Program-made: the position numbers and the translations under genes
Notes under the pieces: model-generated
The model's database searches: none
What the model was told of the DNA's origin: nothing
The model's input: the letters and a program-made list of their open reading frames with translations, nothing else
Source: Halomonas huangheensis
Lineage (GTDB): Bacteria; Pseudomonadota; Gammaproteobacteria; Pseudomonadales; Halomonadaceae
Assembly: GCF_001431725.1 (NCBI RefSeq)
Contig: NZ_CP013106.1
Location: 3,410,001-3,474,000 of the forward strand
Reading direction: 5' to 3'
DNA: 64,000 nt
Part shown: piece after piece, positions 33,398 to 44,422 of the stretch
How the letters are laid out: each line of letters opens with the position of its first letter
Numbering within the stretch: position 1 is the stretch's first letter

Positions 33398-34699
33398 ATG
33401 CTCATGATCAGCCTTGCCACCCTTGTCGCACTGGCGGTACTGCTCGGTAGCGGGGTGTGGATCGCCTACGCCCTGCTGGGCACCGGCTGGCTGGTGCTGA
33501 CACTGTTCTTTCCGCTGGCACCCGGACCAATTCTCGCTTCAGATTTCTGGGGCGCCAGCTACGGCTGGGACCTCACAGCCCTGCCGATGTTTGTGTGGAT
33601 GGGCGAAATCCTGTTCCGCTCGGGGCTGGCCAACAACATGTTCCGGGCACTATCACCGTGGCTGGGCCGCCTGCCTGGCCGTCTGCTGCATTCCAACATC
33701 ATCGGTAGTGGCCTGTTCGCGGCGGTATGCGGGTCCTCGGCAGCGACCTGCGCCACCGTCGGCAAGATGACCCTGCCCGAACTCAAGAGCCGTGGCTACG
33801 ATGAGAAGCTGGCCATCGGTACCCTCGCCAGCGCGTCAACCCTCGGGCTGCTGATTCCGCCTTCGATCATGATGATCGTCTATGGCGTAGTCACCGAGCA
33901 GTCGATCTCACGGCTGTTCATCGCCGGCGTCGGCCCCGGCCTGATGCTGCTCGGCCTGTTCATGGCCTATGTCATCGGCTGGTCATTGCTGGTCGGCGAG
34001 CGCAATGGTGTTGCCGGTCGCCATGAAGGGCATATCCCGTTGGGTGCCAAGCTGCGTGGCAGCCTGGAGCTGTTGCCGCTGCTGGCGCTGATCGGCGGCA
34101 TCCTCGGCAGTATCTATGGAGGGCTGGCCTCGCCCACCGAGGCGGCGGCATCCGGCGTAGTGCTGTCGATGCTGATCGCGCGTGCCAATGGCCATTTCGA
34201 CTGGCCGATCTTCAAGGATGCGCTGTTCGCTGCGGTGCGCACGTCGTGCATGATCGCCTTCATCATCGCTGGCGCATCCTTCCTGTCCTCGGCAATGAGT
34301 TTTACCCAGTTGCCGATGGACCTTGCCGAGCAGATTGGTGCCATGGGGCTATCGCCTGCGGCACTGTTGATCGTGCTGACACTGTTCCTGCTGGTTCTCG
34401 GCTGCTTCCTGGATGGCATCTCGCTGATACTACTGGTGACCTCGATCATCATGCCGGTCATTCAAACTGCGGGGTTCGACCTGATCTGGTTCGGCATCTA
34501 TCTGGTAATCGTGGTCGAGATGTCGCAGATCACGCCACCGGTGGGCTTCAACCTGTTCGTTATCCAGAGCCTCACCGGACGCGACATCATGGCCATCACC
34601 CGGGCCACCATTCCTTTCTTCCTGCTGATGCTGGTGGCCATCGCATTGATGTACGCCTTCCCCGGAATCGCCACCTGGCTGCCTCAAGCGATGAATTGA
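33398..34699 (+). CDS. dctM: TRAP transporter large permease (DctM family)
   Basis: A 433-residue membrane protein with about twelve helices. The ATG at 33398 is chosen because GGGAGG lies 9 nt upstream. DctM marks are GSSAATCATVGKMTLPELKSRGYDEKLAIGTLASASTLGLLIPPSIMMIVYG, GGLASPTEAAASGV and ITPPVGFNLFVIQSLTG. It is the ion-coupled translocation subunit working with DctQ and the DctP binding protein, and it ends the operon at a hairpin. Confidence 0.94.
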   Translation: MLMISLATLVALAVLLGSGVWIAYALLGTGWLVLTLFFPLAPGPILASDFWGASYGWDLTALPMFVWMGEILFRSGLANNMFRALSPWLGRLPGRLLHSNIIGSGLFAAVCGSSAATCATVGKMTLPELKSRGYDEKLAIGTLASASTLGLLIPPSIMMIVYGVVTEQSISRLFIAGVGPGLMLLGLFMAYVIGWSLLVGERNGVAGRHEGHIPLGAKLRGSLELLPLLALIGGILGSIYGGLASPTEAAASGVVLSMLIARANGHFDWPIFKDALFAAVRTSCMIAFIIAGASFLSSAMSFTQLPMDLAEQIGAMGLSPAALLIVLTLFLLVLGCFLDGISLILLVTSIIMPVIQTAGFDLIWFGIYLVIVVEMSQITPPVGFNLFVIQSLTGRDIMAITRATIPFFLLMLVAIALMYAFPGIATWLPQAMN

Positions 34700-34756
34700 C
34701 AGCCTTGCATCTAAACAGGCTTACGTATCGATACACGCCCCCTGGGCAAGACAAGA

Positions 34757-34783
34757 CCGCCCCACCCTCACGGGCTGGGGCGG
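34757..34783. terminator. bidirectional terminator between dctM and ABC exporter
   Basis: ccgcccca pairs with tggggcgg, with an inner ccc/ggg stem and a tcac loop (one bulged C). It lies between convergent genes. Confidence 0.6.
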
Positions 34784-34789
34784 CGTACT

Positions 34790-34816
34790 CTCAGTTTCAG
34801 TTTCAGTCTCAGTTTC
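34790..34816. repeat. short cagttt repeats at end of ABC exporter gene
   Basis: ctcagtttcagtttcagtctcagtttcagg holds four 6-bp units just at and beyond the ABC exporter stop codon. Confidence 0.6.
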
Positions 34817-36608
34817 AGGCTGTCGTTGGCATCACCAGATCGCCGGTCTGCACTCGCCACTGCGCCGCATAGCGGCCATTCACCGCCAGCAGTTGCTCAT
34901 GGTTGCCTTGCTCCACCACGCGGCCATGCTCCATCACCAGGATGTCGTCGGCATGCACAATGGTCGATAGCCGGTGAGCAATCATGATCACCGTGCGCTC
35001 GCTGCCGATACGTGCCAGCGAGCGCTGAATCGCCGCCTCGGTCTCGTTGTCGACGGCACTGGTGGCTTCGTCCAGTACCAGTACCGGCGGGTCCTTGAGC
35101 AGCGCTCGAGCCAGCGACAGGCGCTGACGCTGACCGCCCGAGAGCCGAACGCCACGCTCACCCACCAGGGTATCCAGTCCTTCAGGAAGTCGTTCGATAA
35201 AGTCCCAGGCCTCTGCGGTACGCGCCGCAGCGATCACCTCATCGTCACCGGCATCGGGACGTGCATAGGCAATGTTGTCGCGAATGCTTCCTTCGAACAG
35301 ATAGACATCCTGGCTGACCAGGCCAATCGCCTGACGCAACTCGCTCTGGCGCAACTGTTTGACTGCCATGCCATCAAGATACACCTCGCCACTATCTGGG
35401 TCATGGAAGCGCAGCAGCAGCTTGATCAGCGTCGATTTACCGGAGCCTGTCGCGCCAACCAGCGCCAGCGTGCGTCCCGCTTCCACCTGTAGCGAGACTT
35501 GATCGATCCCTGCTCCGGTGCCCGGATAATGGAAGCTGACATCATTGAAATTCACCGCACCACGTACCGGCTGCGGCAACGACTGGTCGCCATCGTCCGC
35601 CACTCGAATCGGTGTCGCTATCAGGTCAAGGATGCGTCGCGTACTGGCCATGGCACGCTCGAACAGGTCGATGACCTGCGCCAGCCCGGTCAATGGCCAC
35701 AATAGCCGCTGGGTAAGGAATACCAATACACCATAGGCACCAACATTGAGATCGCCACGAATTGCCATCATGCCGCCGACGGTAAAGGTGGCGAGGAAGC
35801 CAGTCAGGATCGCCATGCGAATCACCGGAATGAATGCCGAGCTGATGCGAATGGCCTGACGGTTGGCCTCGACATAGGCTTCACTGTCCGCACTCAGACG
35901 CGCCGCCTCACGGCTCTCGGCGGTGAAGCTCTTGATCGTGGCGATGCCTTGCAGGTTGTTCGATAGGCGACTGGAAAGCACCCCGACTTTTTCACGCACA
36001 TTGGCGTACAGCGGTGCCGCCTTGCGCTGGAACACGAAGGCACCCCAAAGAATCAGTGGGATCGGCGTAAAGGCCAGCAAGGCGATAAGTGGCGACAACA
36101 CGACGAACACCGCACCGACGGCAACGACGGTCACCGCGACCTGAACCATGGAGTTGGCACCGCCATCGAGGAAACGCTCGAGCTGGTTGACGTCGTCGTT
36201 CATGGTCGCCACCAGCCCACCAGTGGAGTGGCTTTCGAAGAAGCCCATGTCGAGACGCTGCACATGCTCGTAGGCATCCTGACGCAGGTCGGCCTGCAGG
36301 CGCTGCGCCAGGTTACGCCACAGAATCTGGTAGAGATACTCGAACACCGACTCGCCGGCCCAGATCAGGAAGGTCAGAATGCCGAGCATGACGATCTGAG
36401 AGTGCGCCGACTCAAAACCGAGCCGTGCCACAAAACTGCGCTCCTGATTGACCACCACGTCGATGGCGACACCGATCAATATCTCCGGTGCGATATCGAA
36501 CAGCTTGTTGATCACTGAACAGCCAGTCGCAGCGATGATGGTGCGGCGATAACCACGGGCATAACGCAGCAGGCGTCCCAGCGCCTGAAGACTCCCTGAA
36601 TTGGACAT
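34815..36608 (-). CDS. ABC exporter, MsbA/multidrug-type half-transporter
   Basis: A 597-residue fused membrane-ATPase half-transporter. Six transmembrane helices occupy about residues 20-320, with NMDDVNQLERFLDGG and LSNNLQGIATIKSFTAE in the coupling loops. The C-terminal ATPase has Walker A GATGSGKST, Q-loop LVSQDVYLFEGSI, signature RLSGGQRQRLSLARA, Walker B VLVLDEATSAVD and His-switch AHRLSTI. It would act as a homodimer. It sits alone between the TRAP operon and sodA, and its substrate (lipid, drug or peptide) cannot be inferred. Confidence 0.9.
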   Translation of the reverse strand: MSNSGSLQALGRLLRYARGYRRTIIAATGCSVINKLFDIAPEILIGVAIDVVVNQERSFVARLGFESAHSQIVMLGILTFLIWAGESVFEYLYQILWRNLAQRLQADLRQDAYEHVQRLDMGFFESHSTGGLVATMNDDVNQLERFLDGGANSMVQVAVTVVAVGAVFVVLSPLIALLAFTPIPLILWGAFVFQRKAAPLYANVREKVGVLSSRLSNNLQGIATIKSFTAESREAARLSADSEAYVEANRQAIRISSAFIPVIRMAILTGFLATFTVGGMMAIRGDLNVGAYGVLVFLTQRLLWPLTGLAQVIDLFERAMASTRRILDLIATPIRVADDGDQSLPQPVRGAVNFNDVSFHYPGTGAGIDQVSLQVEAGRTLALVGATGSGKSTLIKLLLRFHDPDSGEVYLDGMAVKQLRQSELRQAIGLVSQDVYLFEGSIRDNIAYARPDAGDDEVIAAARTAEAWDFIERLPEGLDTLVGERGVRLSGGQRQRLSLARALLKDPPVLVLDEATSAVDNETEAAIQRSLARIGSERTVIMIAHRLSTIVHADDILVMEHGRVVEQGNHEQLLAVNGRYAAQWRVQTGDLVMPTTA

Positions 36609-36735
36609 GAGACGGTGCTTCCCTGAGCAGGCTCAATAACGAACCGCGGCCCCATGAAAGGGGCCGCGGTCAGTGCAGTGATCAACGACCACTGGCAACG
36701 AGTGACGCCACTTCAGTGGCATCAGTCAGCATCGA

Positions 36736-37347
<612 letters not shown>

Positions 37348-37727
37348 GGTGATACCTCCTTCCATGTCGGATATTGTTCTGGTGTCAGGGTCACGGGGCC
37401 AGCCCAGACACCAGCTGGCTTGATACCGGGAGACATACTATCTACAGAGAAGACAAGACACTATAGGAAAGACAAGACATTCTCGCTATAGCAACCATCC
37501 CTTGTTCGACACTTCTCCGTGGTCATCTCTCTACTCTGTCACCCTTGGCCGGTGCTTTTCAACCGAATGTTGCAGCGCGGTCGCTGTCATACCGCCAAGT
37601 GCCGCATCGGATGCCGCGGATTGACAAACAGAGCAAAATTGATAACCATTCCTATCTAATTTTTACCTTTCCTCACCCTGGTTACCGGCACTCGCCGGCA
37701 GGCTCAGGCGCCATGATGGAGCCCAGA
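37348..37727. promoter_or_regulatory. divergent promoter region sodA / fhuC
   Basis: This 380-bp gap has no convincing gene. It carries two copies of agacaagaca (starting 37451 and 37470), 19 bp apart, near the sodA side, and an AT-rich stretch with gataaccattcctatc around 37641 that weakly resembles a Fur box on the fhuC side. Both would be control elements if real. Confidence 0.35.
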
Positions 37728-38495
37728 ATGTTCGAACTTCAGGCCGCGACCTTCGAGGTACAGGGTAGAACCTTGCTGCACCCTACCAGCCTGAGCTTCG
37801 AGGCCGGCAAGGTCCATGGCCTTATCGGCCACAACGGGTCCGGCAAGTCGACGCTACTGAAACTCCTCGCTCAGCAGCAGCCTGCCAGCGGCGGCCAGAT
37901 CTGCTTCGCTGGCCGTCCGATCAAGGACTGGGGACGCCGGGCCTTTGCTCGCGAAGTCGCCTACCTCCCCCAGCACCTGCCAAGCGCCGAGAGCCTGACC
38001 TGCCGTGAGCTGATCGGCTTCGGACGCTACCCGTGGAAAGGACTGTTGGGCCGCTCCAGCCGCGATGACGCCGAACATATCGATCGCGCCATGGCGCTGA
38101 CCCATACCGAGCCATTTGCTGAACGCCTGGTCGATACGCTATCCGGCGGCGAACGTACTCGAGTCTGGCTGGCCATGCTGCTGGCTCAGGGCAGCCGCCT
38201 GTTGCTGCTCGATGAGCCCTTGGCCGCGCTGGATATCGCCCACCAGGTGGAAGTCATGTCACTGGTACGCACCCTCACCCACGAGCTGGGACTCGGGGTC
38301 GTCATCGTGCTGCACGATATCAACATGGCATCACGCTACTGCGATCACCTGGTCGCGCTGCACAGCGGCAAGGTCATTGCTGAAGGTAGCCCGGCTCAGC
38401 TGATGCACAGTGACTTGCTCGAAGATATCTACGGCATCCCGATGCAGGTCATGCCCCACCCCGGTGGCCAGCATCACGTTGCTCTCGTTCACTGA
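37728..38495 (+). CDS. fhuC: iron-hydroxamate ABC transporter ATPase
   Basis: A 255-residue ATPase. The ATG at 37728 (MFELQAATFEVQGRTLL) is chosen because GGAG ends 6 nt upstream; the long open frame before it is not protein-like. Walker A is GHNGSGKST, the signature is LSGGERTRVWLAM, Walker B is LLLLDEPLAALD, and VIVLHDINMASRYC carries the switch His. It is followed by fhuD and a double-length fhuB in the fhuCDB order of ferric hydroxamate importers. It energises that importer at the inner membrane. Confidence 0.92.
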   Translation: MFELQAATFEVQGRTLLHPTSLSFEAGKVHGLIGHNGSGKSTLLKLLAQQQPASGGQICFAGRPIKDWGRRAFAREVAYLPQHLPSAESLTCRELIGFGRYPWKGLLGRSSRDDAEHIDRAMALTHTEPFAERLVDTLSGGERTRVWLAMLLAQGSRLLLLDEPLAALDIAHQVEVMSLVRTLTHELGLGVVIVLHDINMASRYCDHLVALHSGKVIAEGSPAQLMHSDLLEDIYGIPMQVMPHPGGQHHVALVH

Positions 38496-38519
38496 CCACT
38501 GGCGGCCTGCACTATTTCA

Positions 38520-39581
38520 ATGTCTCGCGTCCTTTCCGCTTCGGTAAGCCACCCCATGCCCCCTGCTTCTCTACGCGCTGGTTTTCATGATGGCTTGCGC
38601 CTGCTTGGCAGTAGCCTGCGCTGGCTGCTGCTGGGCATGGTCCTGTACAGCACCAACGTCATATCGGCACCCCGCATTGCCAGCCTCGACTGGACGCTTG
38701 CCGAAACCCTGGTGGCGATCGATGCCCCGCCGGTGGCACTGGCCCAGACCAATGATTACACCAGTTGGGTCGGCAACCATGTTCCTGCCGACATTGAAGA
38801 CCTGGGTCTTCGCGGTCAGCCCAACATGGAACTGCTGGCCTCGCTGCAACCGGATGAGATCATCATCTCTTCGATGTTCAGCAATCTGGAGCCGATGCTG
38901 TCGGAGATCGCCCCAGTAAGGACTTACTCACTTTATACCCCCGGAACCCCCGTATGGCCGGAATTGGAGAGCTTGACTCGTCAACTCGGTGAACTGAGTG
39001 ATCACGAGCAGGAGGCCGAACGGTTGATCGCAGACAGCAATGCCCGGATGAAACAATTGGCCGAGCGGATCCCAGCGGATACCCGCCCCTTGATTGCCCT
39101 GCAGTTCATGGATGCGCGCCACGTTCGCGTGTTCGGCGCAGATTCGCTGTTCGAAGCCGTCATGGAGCGGCTTGGGCTGCGCAACGGTTGGCAGGAACCG
39201 ACCAACGCCTGGGGATTTACGCTGGTGGGTATCGAACAGTTGGTATCTCTGGAGGAGGCGCGGCTGGTGGTGGTTGAGCCCTACCCCGCAGGCGTCGCCG
39301 AAGCGTTGGAAACCAGCGGTCTGTGGCAACACCTGGCGAGCGTACAACGCGATGATGTCATTATCCTTCCGCCGGTATGGAGCTTCGGTAGCCTGCCCTC
39401 GGCAATTCGCTTCGCTGACACTCTCGTCGCCGCGCTCGATACTGAAACCCCTGACGCTGAAACGCTAGACGCTGAAGCTGAAGCTGTTGAGGCTGAAGTT
39501 GTGGAGGCTGAAGTTGTGGAGGCTGAAGTTGTGGAGGCTGAAGCTGTTGACACCGGAGAGGTCACCGATGCAGGTCGCTGA
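38520..39581 (+). CDS. fhuD: iron-hydroxamate periplasmic binding protein (FhuD-like)
   Basis: A 353-residue class III binding protein. The hydrophobic segment [17 protein letters not shown] about 33 residues in is a signal sequence with a long n-region. The mature start [33 protein letters not shown] and the segment [24 protein letters not shown] are typical of FhuD. The tail carries five 15-bp repeats ([10 protein letters not shown]), giving a very acidic C-terminus. The fhuB start lies inside its last codons. Confidence 0.9.
   Translation: MSRVLSASVSHPMPPASLRAGFHDGLRLLGSSLRWLLLGMVLYSTNVISAPRIASLDWTLAETLVAIDAPPVALAQTNDYTSWVGNHVPADIEDLGLRGQPNMELLASLQPDEIIISSMFSNLEPMLSEIAPVRTYSLYTPGTPVWPELESLTRQLGELSDHEQEAERLIADSNARMKQLAERIPADTRPLIALQFMDARHVRVFGADSLFEAVMERLGLRNGWQEPTNAWGFTLVGIEQLVSLEEARLVVVEPYPAGVAEALETSGLWQHLASVQRDDVIILPPVWSFGSLPSAIRFADTLVAALDTETPDAETLDAEAEAVEAEVVEAEVVEAEVVEAEAVDTGEVTDAGR
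39474..39548 (+). repeat. five 15-bp coding repeats in fhuD tail
   Basis: gaagctgaagctgtt, then gaggctgaagttgtg three times identically, then gaggctgaagctgtt. The array encodes an acidic pentapeptide repeat and ends 20 bp before the fhuB start codon. Confidence 0.95.
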
Positions 39582-41556
39582 ACGCAGGCTGACTCCCGCC
39601 CGAGCTACGCTGGTGCTGTTGCTGCTGTGCGTTGCCATTGGCTGGATGTCGTTGTCATCACTCGGCGGCGTCAGTGGCGCGCTGAGCAACCTGCTGTCAC
39701 TCCATACCACTGGTGCCGAATCGCTGATTCTGCACTACAGCTGGTGGCCACGCCTGGTCATGTCGTTGCTGGCGGGTGGCGGCCTGGGGCTGGCTGGCGT
39801 CCTGATGCAGCAGGTGCTGCGCAACCCGCTGGCTTCGCCGACCACGCTAGGCGTTGCCAGCGGCGCCAACCTGGGCTTGATGCTGGCGACTCTACTGGCG
39901 CCGGGACTGCTGGTACTGGGTCGCGAGTGGGTAGCGTTGGCTGGCGGGGCCGCCGCCATGGCTCTGGTCTTCGCTCTCAGTTGGAGACGCCTGACACCGG
40001 GTGTGGTGGTGCTCGCCGGGCTGGTGGTCAACCTCTACTTCGGCGCGCTGGGCGTGGTGATGCTGCTGTTCCACCAGGAGGAGCTCAAGGGCCTGCTGGT
40101 CTGGGGCGCCGGCTCCATGGCCCAGAACGGCTGGGACAACGTCTTCTATCTATTACCGAGGCTAGTGATAGCCGGCGCTGCGGCGATCTGGCTGACTCGG
40201 CCTCTGGCGTTGCTGGAACTGGACGATGCCAGCGCTCGCAGCCTGGGAGTATCGCTGCGTTTTCTACGCCTGTCAGGACTCGGCGTAGCCGTTTTTCTGA
40301 CCGGATGTGTGGTCAGCAGTGTTGGAGTTATCGGCTTCATCGGCCTTGCCGCCCCCAACATCGCGCGCATGGCAGGAGCCCGCAAACTGACTCAGCGTCT
40401 GTGGTGGTCGATTGCCATCGGCGCCCTTCTGCTGGCCACGGCCGATCTGATGCTGCAGAAGCTGGCAGGACAGATGACAGCCCTTATCCCTACCGGTGCT
40501 ACCACGGCGATTCTCGGCGCTCCATTGCTGCTGTGGCTGATCCCGAAGCTGCGGCTGACACAAGGTCGCCCACCGGCGCCAGCGCAATCACTGGGGCCGC
40601 GTCACCCCATGCCATGGCGGCGACTGGCCGGCTTTGGTTTGGCGATGATCGCCATCATGCTGCTGTCACTGCTGGCCGGACATAGTGCCGAGCACCACGA
40701 CAGTAGCCAATGGACCCTGACCCTGATGCCGGAAATACTCGACTGGCGTTGGCCGCGCATTCTGGCGGCAGCGGGCAGCGGCATTCTGTTGGCTATCGCC
40801 GGCACCCTGATCCAGAGGATCACCGCCAACCCCATGGCCAGTCCCGAGCTGCTGGGGATCAGTGGTGGTGCCGCCATCGCCTTGATGCTCACGGTCTTTG
40901 TGGTGCCCGGCCCCAGCAACCTGCTGTTGGTAAGTGCTGGCACACTCGGAGCGCTCGCGACACTGGTGGTACTGGTATTGCTCAATCGTCGCAGCGGCTT
41001 CCAGCCCGAGCGTCTATTGTTGTGCGGTGTCGCCATCACCGCCATCTTCGATGGCGTGCGCTCGATTGTGCTGGCCGGAGGCGACCCACGTGGTCAGCAA
41101 GTGATCGCCTGGCTGTCCGGTTCCACCTACTATGTCGATTCCGGCGCCTCACTGGTGGTCATCGGCCTCGCCCTTGTCGCCGGCATTGTCGCCCTGCCGT
41201 TGACACGCTGGCTGGATATCCTGCCTCTCGGGGCCGCCACCTCTCAGGCCCTCGGTATCGATGTTGAACGGGCGCGGCTTGGGCTGTTGGCATTGGTCGC
41301 GCTGCTGACAGCCTGCGCCACTCTGGTGGTGGGGCCGCTGTCCTTCGTTGGCCTGCTCGCGCCACATATGGCACGAATCCTGGGGCTGTCTCGCGCCCGC
41401 TTCCACCTACTGGGCGCGGCGCTGTTGGGAGCACTGCTGATGGTGCTCGCCGATTGGCTGGGCCGTCAGTTGATGTTCCCTCAGGAAATCCCCGCCGGGC
41501 TGATGGCTTCGCTGATTGGTGGTACCTATTTCATGTGGGGGCTATCGAGGCGCTGA
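39568..41556 (+). CDS. fhuB: iron-hydroxamate permease, two fused FecCD domains
   Basis: A 662-residue permease made of two FecCD units in one chain, as in E. coli FhuB. The ATG at 39568 has GGAGAGG upstream and overlaps fhuD. Domain 1 has [33 protein letters not shown] and [17 protein letters not shown]; domain 2 has [33 protein letters not shown] and [17 protein letters not shown]. About 20 helices are expected. It forms the whole membrane channel for the FhuC/FhuD system. Confidence 0.94.
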   Translation: MQVAERRLTPARATLVLLLLCVAIGWMSLSSLGGVSGALSNLLSLHTTGAESLILHYSWWPRLVMSLLAGGGLGLAGVLMQQVLRNPLASPTTLGVASGANLGLMLATLLAPGLLVLGREWVALAGGAAAMALVFALSWRRLTPGVVVLAGLVVNLYFGALGVVMLLFHQEELKGLLVWGAGSMAQNGWDNVFYLLPRLVIAGAAAIWLTRPLALLELDDASARSLGVSLRFLRLSGLGVAVFLTGCVVSSVGVIGFIGLAAPNIARMAGARKLTQRLWWSIAIGALLLATADLMLQKLAGQMTALIPTGATTAILGAPLLLWLIPKLRLTQGRPPAPAQSLGPRHPMPWRRLAGFGLAMIAIMLLSLLAGHSAEHHDSSQWTLTLMPEILDWRWPRILAAAGSGILLAIAGTLIQRITANPMASPELLGISGGAAIALMLTVFVVPGPSNLLLVSAGTLGALATLVVLVLLNRRSGFQPERLLLCGVAITAIFDGVRSIVLAGGDPRGQQVIAWLSGSTYYVDSGASLVVIGLALVAGIVALPLTRWLDILPLGAATSQALGIDVERARLGLLALVALLTACATLVVGPLSFVGLLAPHMARILGLSRARFHLLGAALLGALLMVLADWLGRQLMFPQEIPAGLMASLIGGTYFMWGLSRR

Positions 41557-41713
41557 CGCTCAGCGTGGGACACAAGGCCCTGCACGGTTCGGGTTGTAAG
41601 CTGGCGAATGAATCTGCGACCAAGCAGGCATAAGGGCGCGATGCATCATCCCCATGCCGCTCGCGAACCCATGATTCCCGCGCCACCCCATCGAACCCGG
41701 AGCAGGAGTGCCC

Positions 41714-42271
41714 ATGACCGACCGCTTTTCTCCTGCCGAGCGCATTGCGCTGGGCGGCAGTTGCTACTGGTGTCTGGAAGCAGTGTTCCAGTCACTGATC
41801 GGTGTCGAGCGCGTCGAACAGGGGTTCGTCGCTGCCACTGATGAAAACCATGATGAAACGGACTTTTGCGAGGCAGTGATCGTTCACTTCGATCCGCAGG
41901 CTATACCACTGTCCGTGCTGATCGAGATCCACCTGCACACACACCACTGCACCGCCGATCACTCGATGCGTGAGCGCTATCGCTCCGCCGTCTATGTGTT
42001 CGACGAACAACAGGCACACGCGGTGGAAGAAATTCTGGCCACCCTGCAATCCGACTTCATGGCACCACTGGTAACCAGAGTACTGCCCTTTGCCAGCTTC
42101 AAACCCTCGCAACAGCAGTATCATGACTACTTCTATACCAATCCTCAGCGACCCTTCTGCGAGCGCTGGATAGCACCCAAGTTGCGTATCCTGCTGGAAC
42201 GCTTTTCCGACTCCACCGACCAGCAGAAGCTACGCAATGCAGGGCTGACGGACCGCTCATCCACGGGCTGA
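41714..42271 (+). CDS. msrA: peptide methionine sulfoxide reductase, divergent MsrA
   Basis: A 185-residue MsrA-family protein, starting at the ATG after AGGAG. The catalytic motif reads GGSCYWCLEAVF in place of the usual GGCFWCxE: the catalytic Cys and Glu remain. Later parts match the fold (GVERVEQGF, ERYRSAVYVFDEQQ, LPFASFKPSQQQYHDYF), but the usual HDPT segment is replaced by THHCTADHSM. It repairs oxidised methionine using thioredoxin. It lies between fhuB and the next receptor on a separate short transcript. Confidence 0.78.
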   Translation: MTDRFSPAERIALGGSCYWCLEAVFQSLIGVERVEQGFVAATDENHDETDFCEAVIVHFDPQAIPLSVLIEIHLHTHHCTADHSMRERYRSAVYVFDEQQAHAVEEILATLQSDFMAPLVTRVLPFASFKPSQQQYHDYFYTNPQRPFCERWIAPKLRILLERFSDSTDQQKLRNAGLTDRSSTG

Positions 42272-42290
42272 TCATTACCCACCATAAACG

Positions 42291-42318
42291 ATATCGCCCG
42301 GCATAAGCCGGGCGATAT
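42291..42318. terminator. bidirectional hairpin between msrA and receptor gene
   Basis: atatcgcccggc / gccgggcgatat forms a perfect 12-bp stem with a 4-nt loop (ataa) between two convergent genes, followed by tct. Confidence 0.65.
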
Positions 42319-42346
42319 TCTGTAGCTATTCAGCGCATTACAAGGG

Positions 42347-44422
42347 TCAGAAGTTGTAGGTCAAACTACCGATCACGCTGCGTGACTCACCGTAATAGCA
42401 CCAGTAATCACAGCTGGCAACATATTCCTCATCTGTCACATTACTGACATTGACCTGGGCACGCCAGTGGCGATTGATATCATAGCTGGCCATCACATCA
42501 CCCACGGTGTAATCGTCGACAGTGGTATCACCATCAACGGTTTCACCCACGTAACGTAAACCAGCTCCCACCTTCAGGCCATGCAGTCCACCAGTGAAGG
42601 CATAGTCCAGCCAGGTTGATGCCATATGACGCGGAATCAATGGCGCTCGGTCACCATTCTCGAGCTCCGCATCGGCGTAGGTATAAGCCGCGGTGAGGCG
42701 CAAATTATCTGTAAGGTAGCCGACTGATTCGATTTCTACGCCCTGGGACTGACGCTCTCCTTCCTGCACCTGGATACCCTGTGGAGAGGTCACTAGAGTG
42801 TTGGATTCCTCAATATCGTAGAGGGCCAAAGTCACGTAACCATCCCAGCCGACAGGCGCATACTTGACACCCAATTCCCACTGTTTGCCTTCACGAGGCT
42901 CGTAAAGCGAACCGCCATCATCTACGGCAGTGATGGGTTCAAATGATTCTGTGTAGCTCAAGTAGGGATTGAGGCCGATATCACTGAGATACATGACGCC
43001 GCCGGACCAGGAAACCTGGTTGTCATCGGCACGTTCCTTGACCCCAGTGGTTTCGTTGACATTGTCCGTATCAGCCATGTCATAGCGAACCCCACCCAGG
43101 AAGACCCAATGGTCATCCAGTCGGAACTGATCCTGTACGTAGATCCCGGTCTGGTTCTTGTCGATCGCGCGATCGGTCATCTGATCATCAGTGATCGGCG
43201 TGTAATTACCATGCTGAGGATTGAACAGATCAATCGTGTCATAGGCAAAATCATCAAACTCCTTGCCTTCCAGTGACAGGTCCTGGTAATCGACCCCTAT
43301 CAACAAGGTATTTTCAGTACGATCCGTGTACCACTTGCCGATCACGCGGTTATCCACGGTATAGCTTTCGATTTCACCATTGCGCTGCAGATGACCACGT
43401 GGTCCGGTACGCCCTGATGTCACTGGTGGATAAGTCGTTATATAAGTACTGCGCAAATCCAGGTCGAGATCGCTGTAACGGAAATCCTGTTCAAAGGACC
43501 AGGTATCATTGAAGGCGTGACTGAACTCGTAGCCAATGGCCGCCTGAGTTCGTTGGTCGCGATCATAGCCCGGCTCACCGTAGTTGGTCTGCGGGTCAAC
43601 ATGACCAAACGGCGTGTCATCAACAGTGCCATAGGGCAGTTTGAAAGCGTTGGTCGGTACCCCATCGTCTTTCTGCAGGCTGGCCAGTACCGTCAGTTGG
43701 GTATCATCGGAGATGTCCCATTCCAGGCTCGGGGCAATGTAATAGCGGTCGTTGTGCGTATCGTTCAAGTCTCCGTCACGTTCCTTGTAGACCGTTACGA
43801 TGCGATAGCGCACGTCTTCACTGAGCGGCGCGGAGACATCCACTCCTACCTGGCGATGATCACGGTTACCCGCCTGCACTTGAATCTGGCCAAAAGGCTC
43901 ATCGGTCGGACGCTTGCTGATGGCATTGATCAGGCCTCCGGGAGGCGCCTCACCATAGAGAATCGATGAAGGACCCTTGAATACCTCAACTCGCTCCAGT
44001 CCATAAGGCTCCGGCAGCCACTGATAGTACCCCTCGCGATAGAGGCGCAACCCATCCTGGTAGGTGGACTGATCAAAACCACGAACCTTGAACCAGTCGG
44101 TGTTGTTGTCCGATCCGTACATGCCCGCCAACACTCCAGCGCGATAGCGGAAGGTCTCATCGAGCTGTTGGACATTGCGCTCCTCGAGTTCTTCCTGATC
44201 TACGACAGAAACAGGGCGCGGGGTCTCGGCCAACGGCGTCTCGACCTTGAGCGCAGTCGCGGAAACAACCATGGTGTCACTGCCGACATCGGTGACCTCT
44301 TCTGTCACCTCCTCGGTCTGAGCAACGGCGGCTGGTGCCAGACCAACCAGACAGAGACCAAAGCCACAGCGTACCGCAACGGCGAGCGGCGATAGTCTCA
44401 GGTGGGGAGCAGAGCAAGTCAT
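42347..44422 (-). CDS. TonB-dependent receptor, FhuA/FoxA-type (hydroxamate)
   Basis: A 691-residue receptor with a signal peptide (cleavage near AVAQ), then TEEVTEEVTDVGSDTMVVSATALK, plug motifs (VRGFDQSTYQDGLRLYREGYYQWLPEPYGLERVEVFKGPSSILYGEAPPGGLINAISKRP) and a barrel ending in SRSVIGSLTYNF with a late Cys pair (CDYWCYYG). It is similar in design to the receptor at 26135. It stands close to fhuCDB and faces it, so ferric hydroxamates are the likely cargo. A Fur-like site lies about 90 bp upstream. Confidence 0.9.
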   Translation of the reverse strand: MTCSAPHLRLSPLAVAVRCGFGLCLVGLAPAAVAQTEEVTEEVTDVGSDTMVVSATALKVETPLAETPRPVSVVDQEELEERNVQQLDETFRYRAGVLAGMYGSDNNTDWFKVRGFDQSTYQDGLRLYREGYYQWLPEPYGLERVEVFKGPSSILYGEAPPGGLINAISKRPTDEPFGQIQVQAGNRDHRQVGVDVSAPLSEDVRYRIVTVYKERDGDLNDTHNDRYYIAPSLEWDISDDTQLTVLASLQKDDGVPTNAFKLPYGTVDDTPFGHVDPQTNYGEPGYDRDQRTQAAIGYEFSHAFNDTWSFEQDFRYSDLDLDLRSTYITTYPPVTSGRTGPRGHLQRNGEIESYTVDNRVIGKWYTDRTENTLLIGVDYQDLSLEGKEFDDFAYDTIDLFNPQHGNYTPITDDQMTDRAIDKNQTGIYVQDQFRLDDHWVFLGGVRYDMADTDNVNETTGVKERADDNQVSWSGGVMYLSDIGLNPYLSYTESFEPITAVDDGGSLYEPREGKQWELGVKYAPVGWDGYVTLALYDIEESNTLVTSPQGIQVQEGERQSQGVEIESVGYLTDNLRLTAAYTYADAELENGDRAPLIPRHMASTWLDYAFTGGLHGLKVGAGLRYVGETVDGDTTVDDYTVGDVMASYDINRHWRAQVNVSNVTDEEYVASCDYWCYYGESRSVIGSLTYNF

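Noticed and set aside
39487..39567. N-terminal extension of FhuB with repeated RLKLW
   Set aside because: It is the shifted reading of the fhuD 15-bp repeat; a good ribosome site and ATG at 39568 mark the real start.
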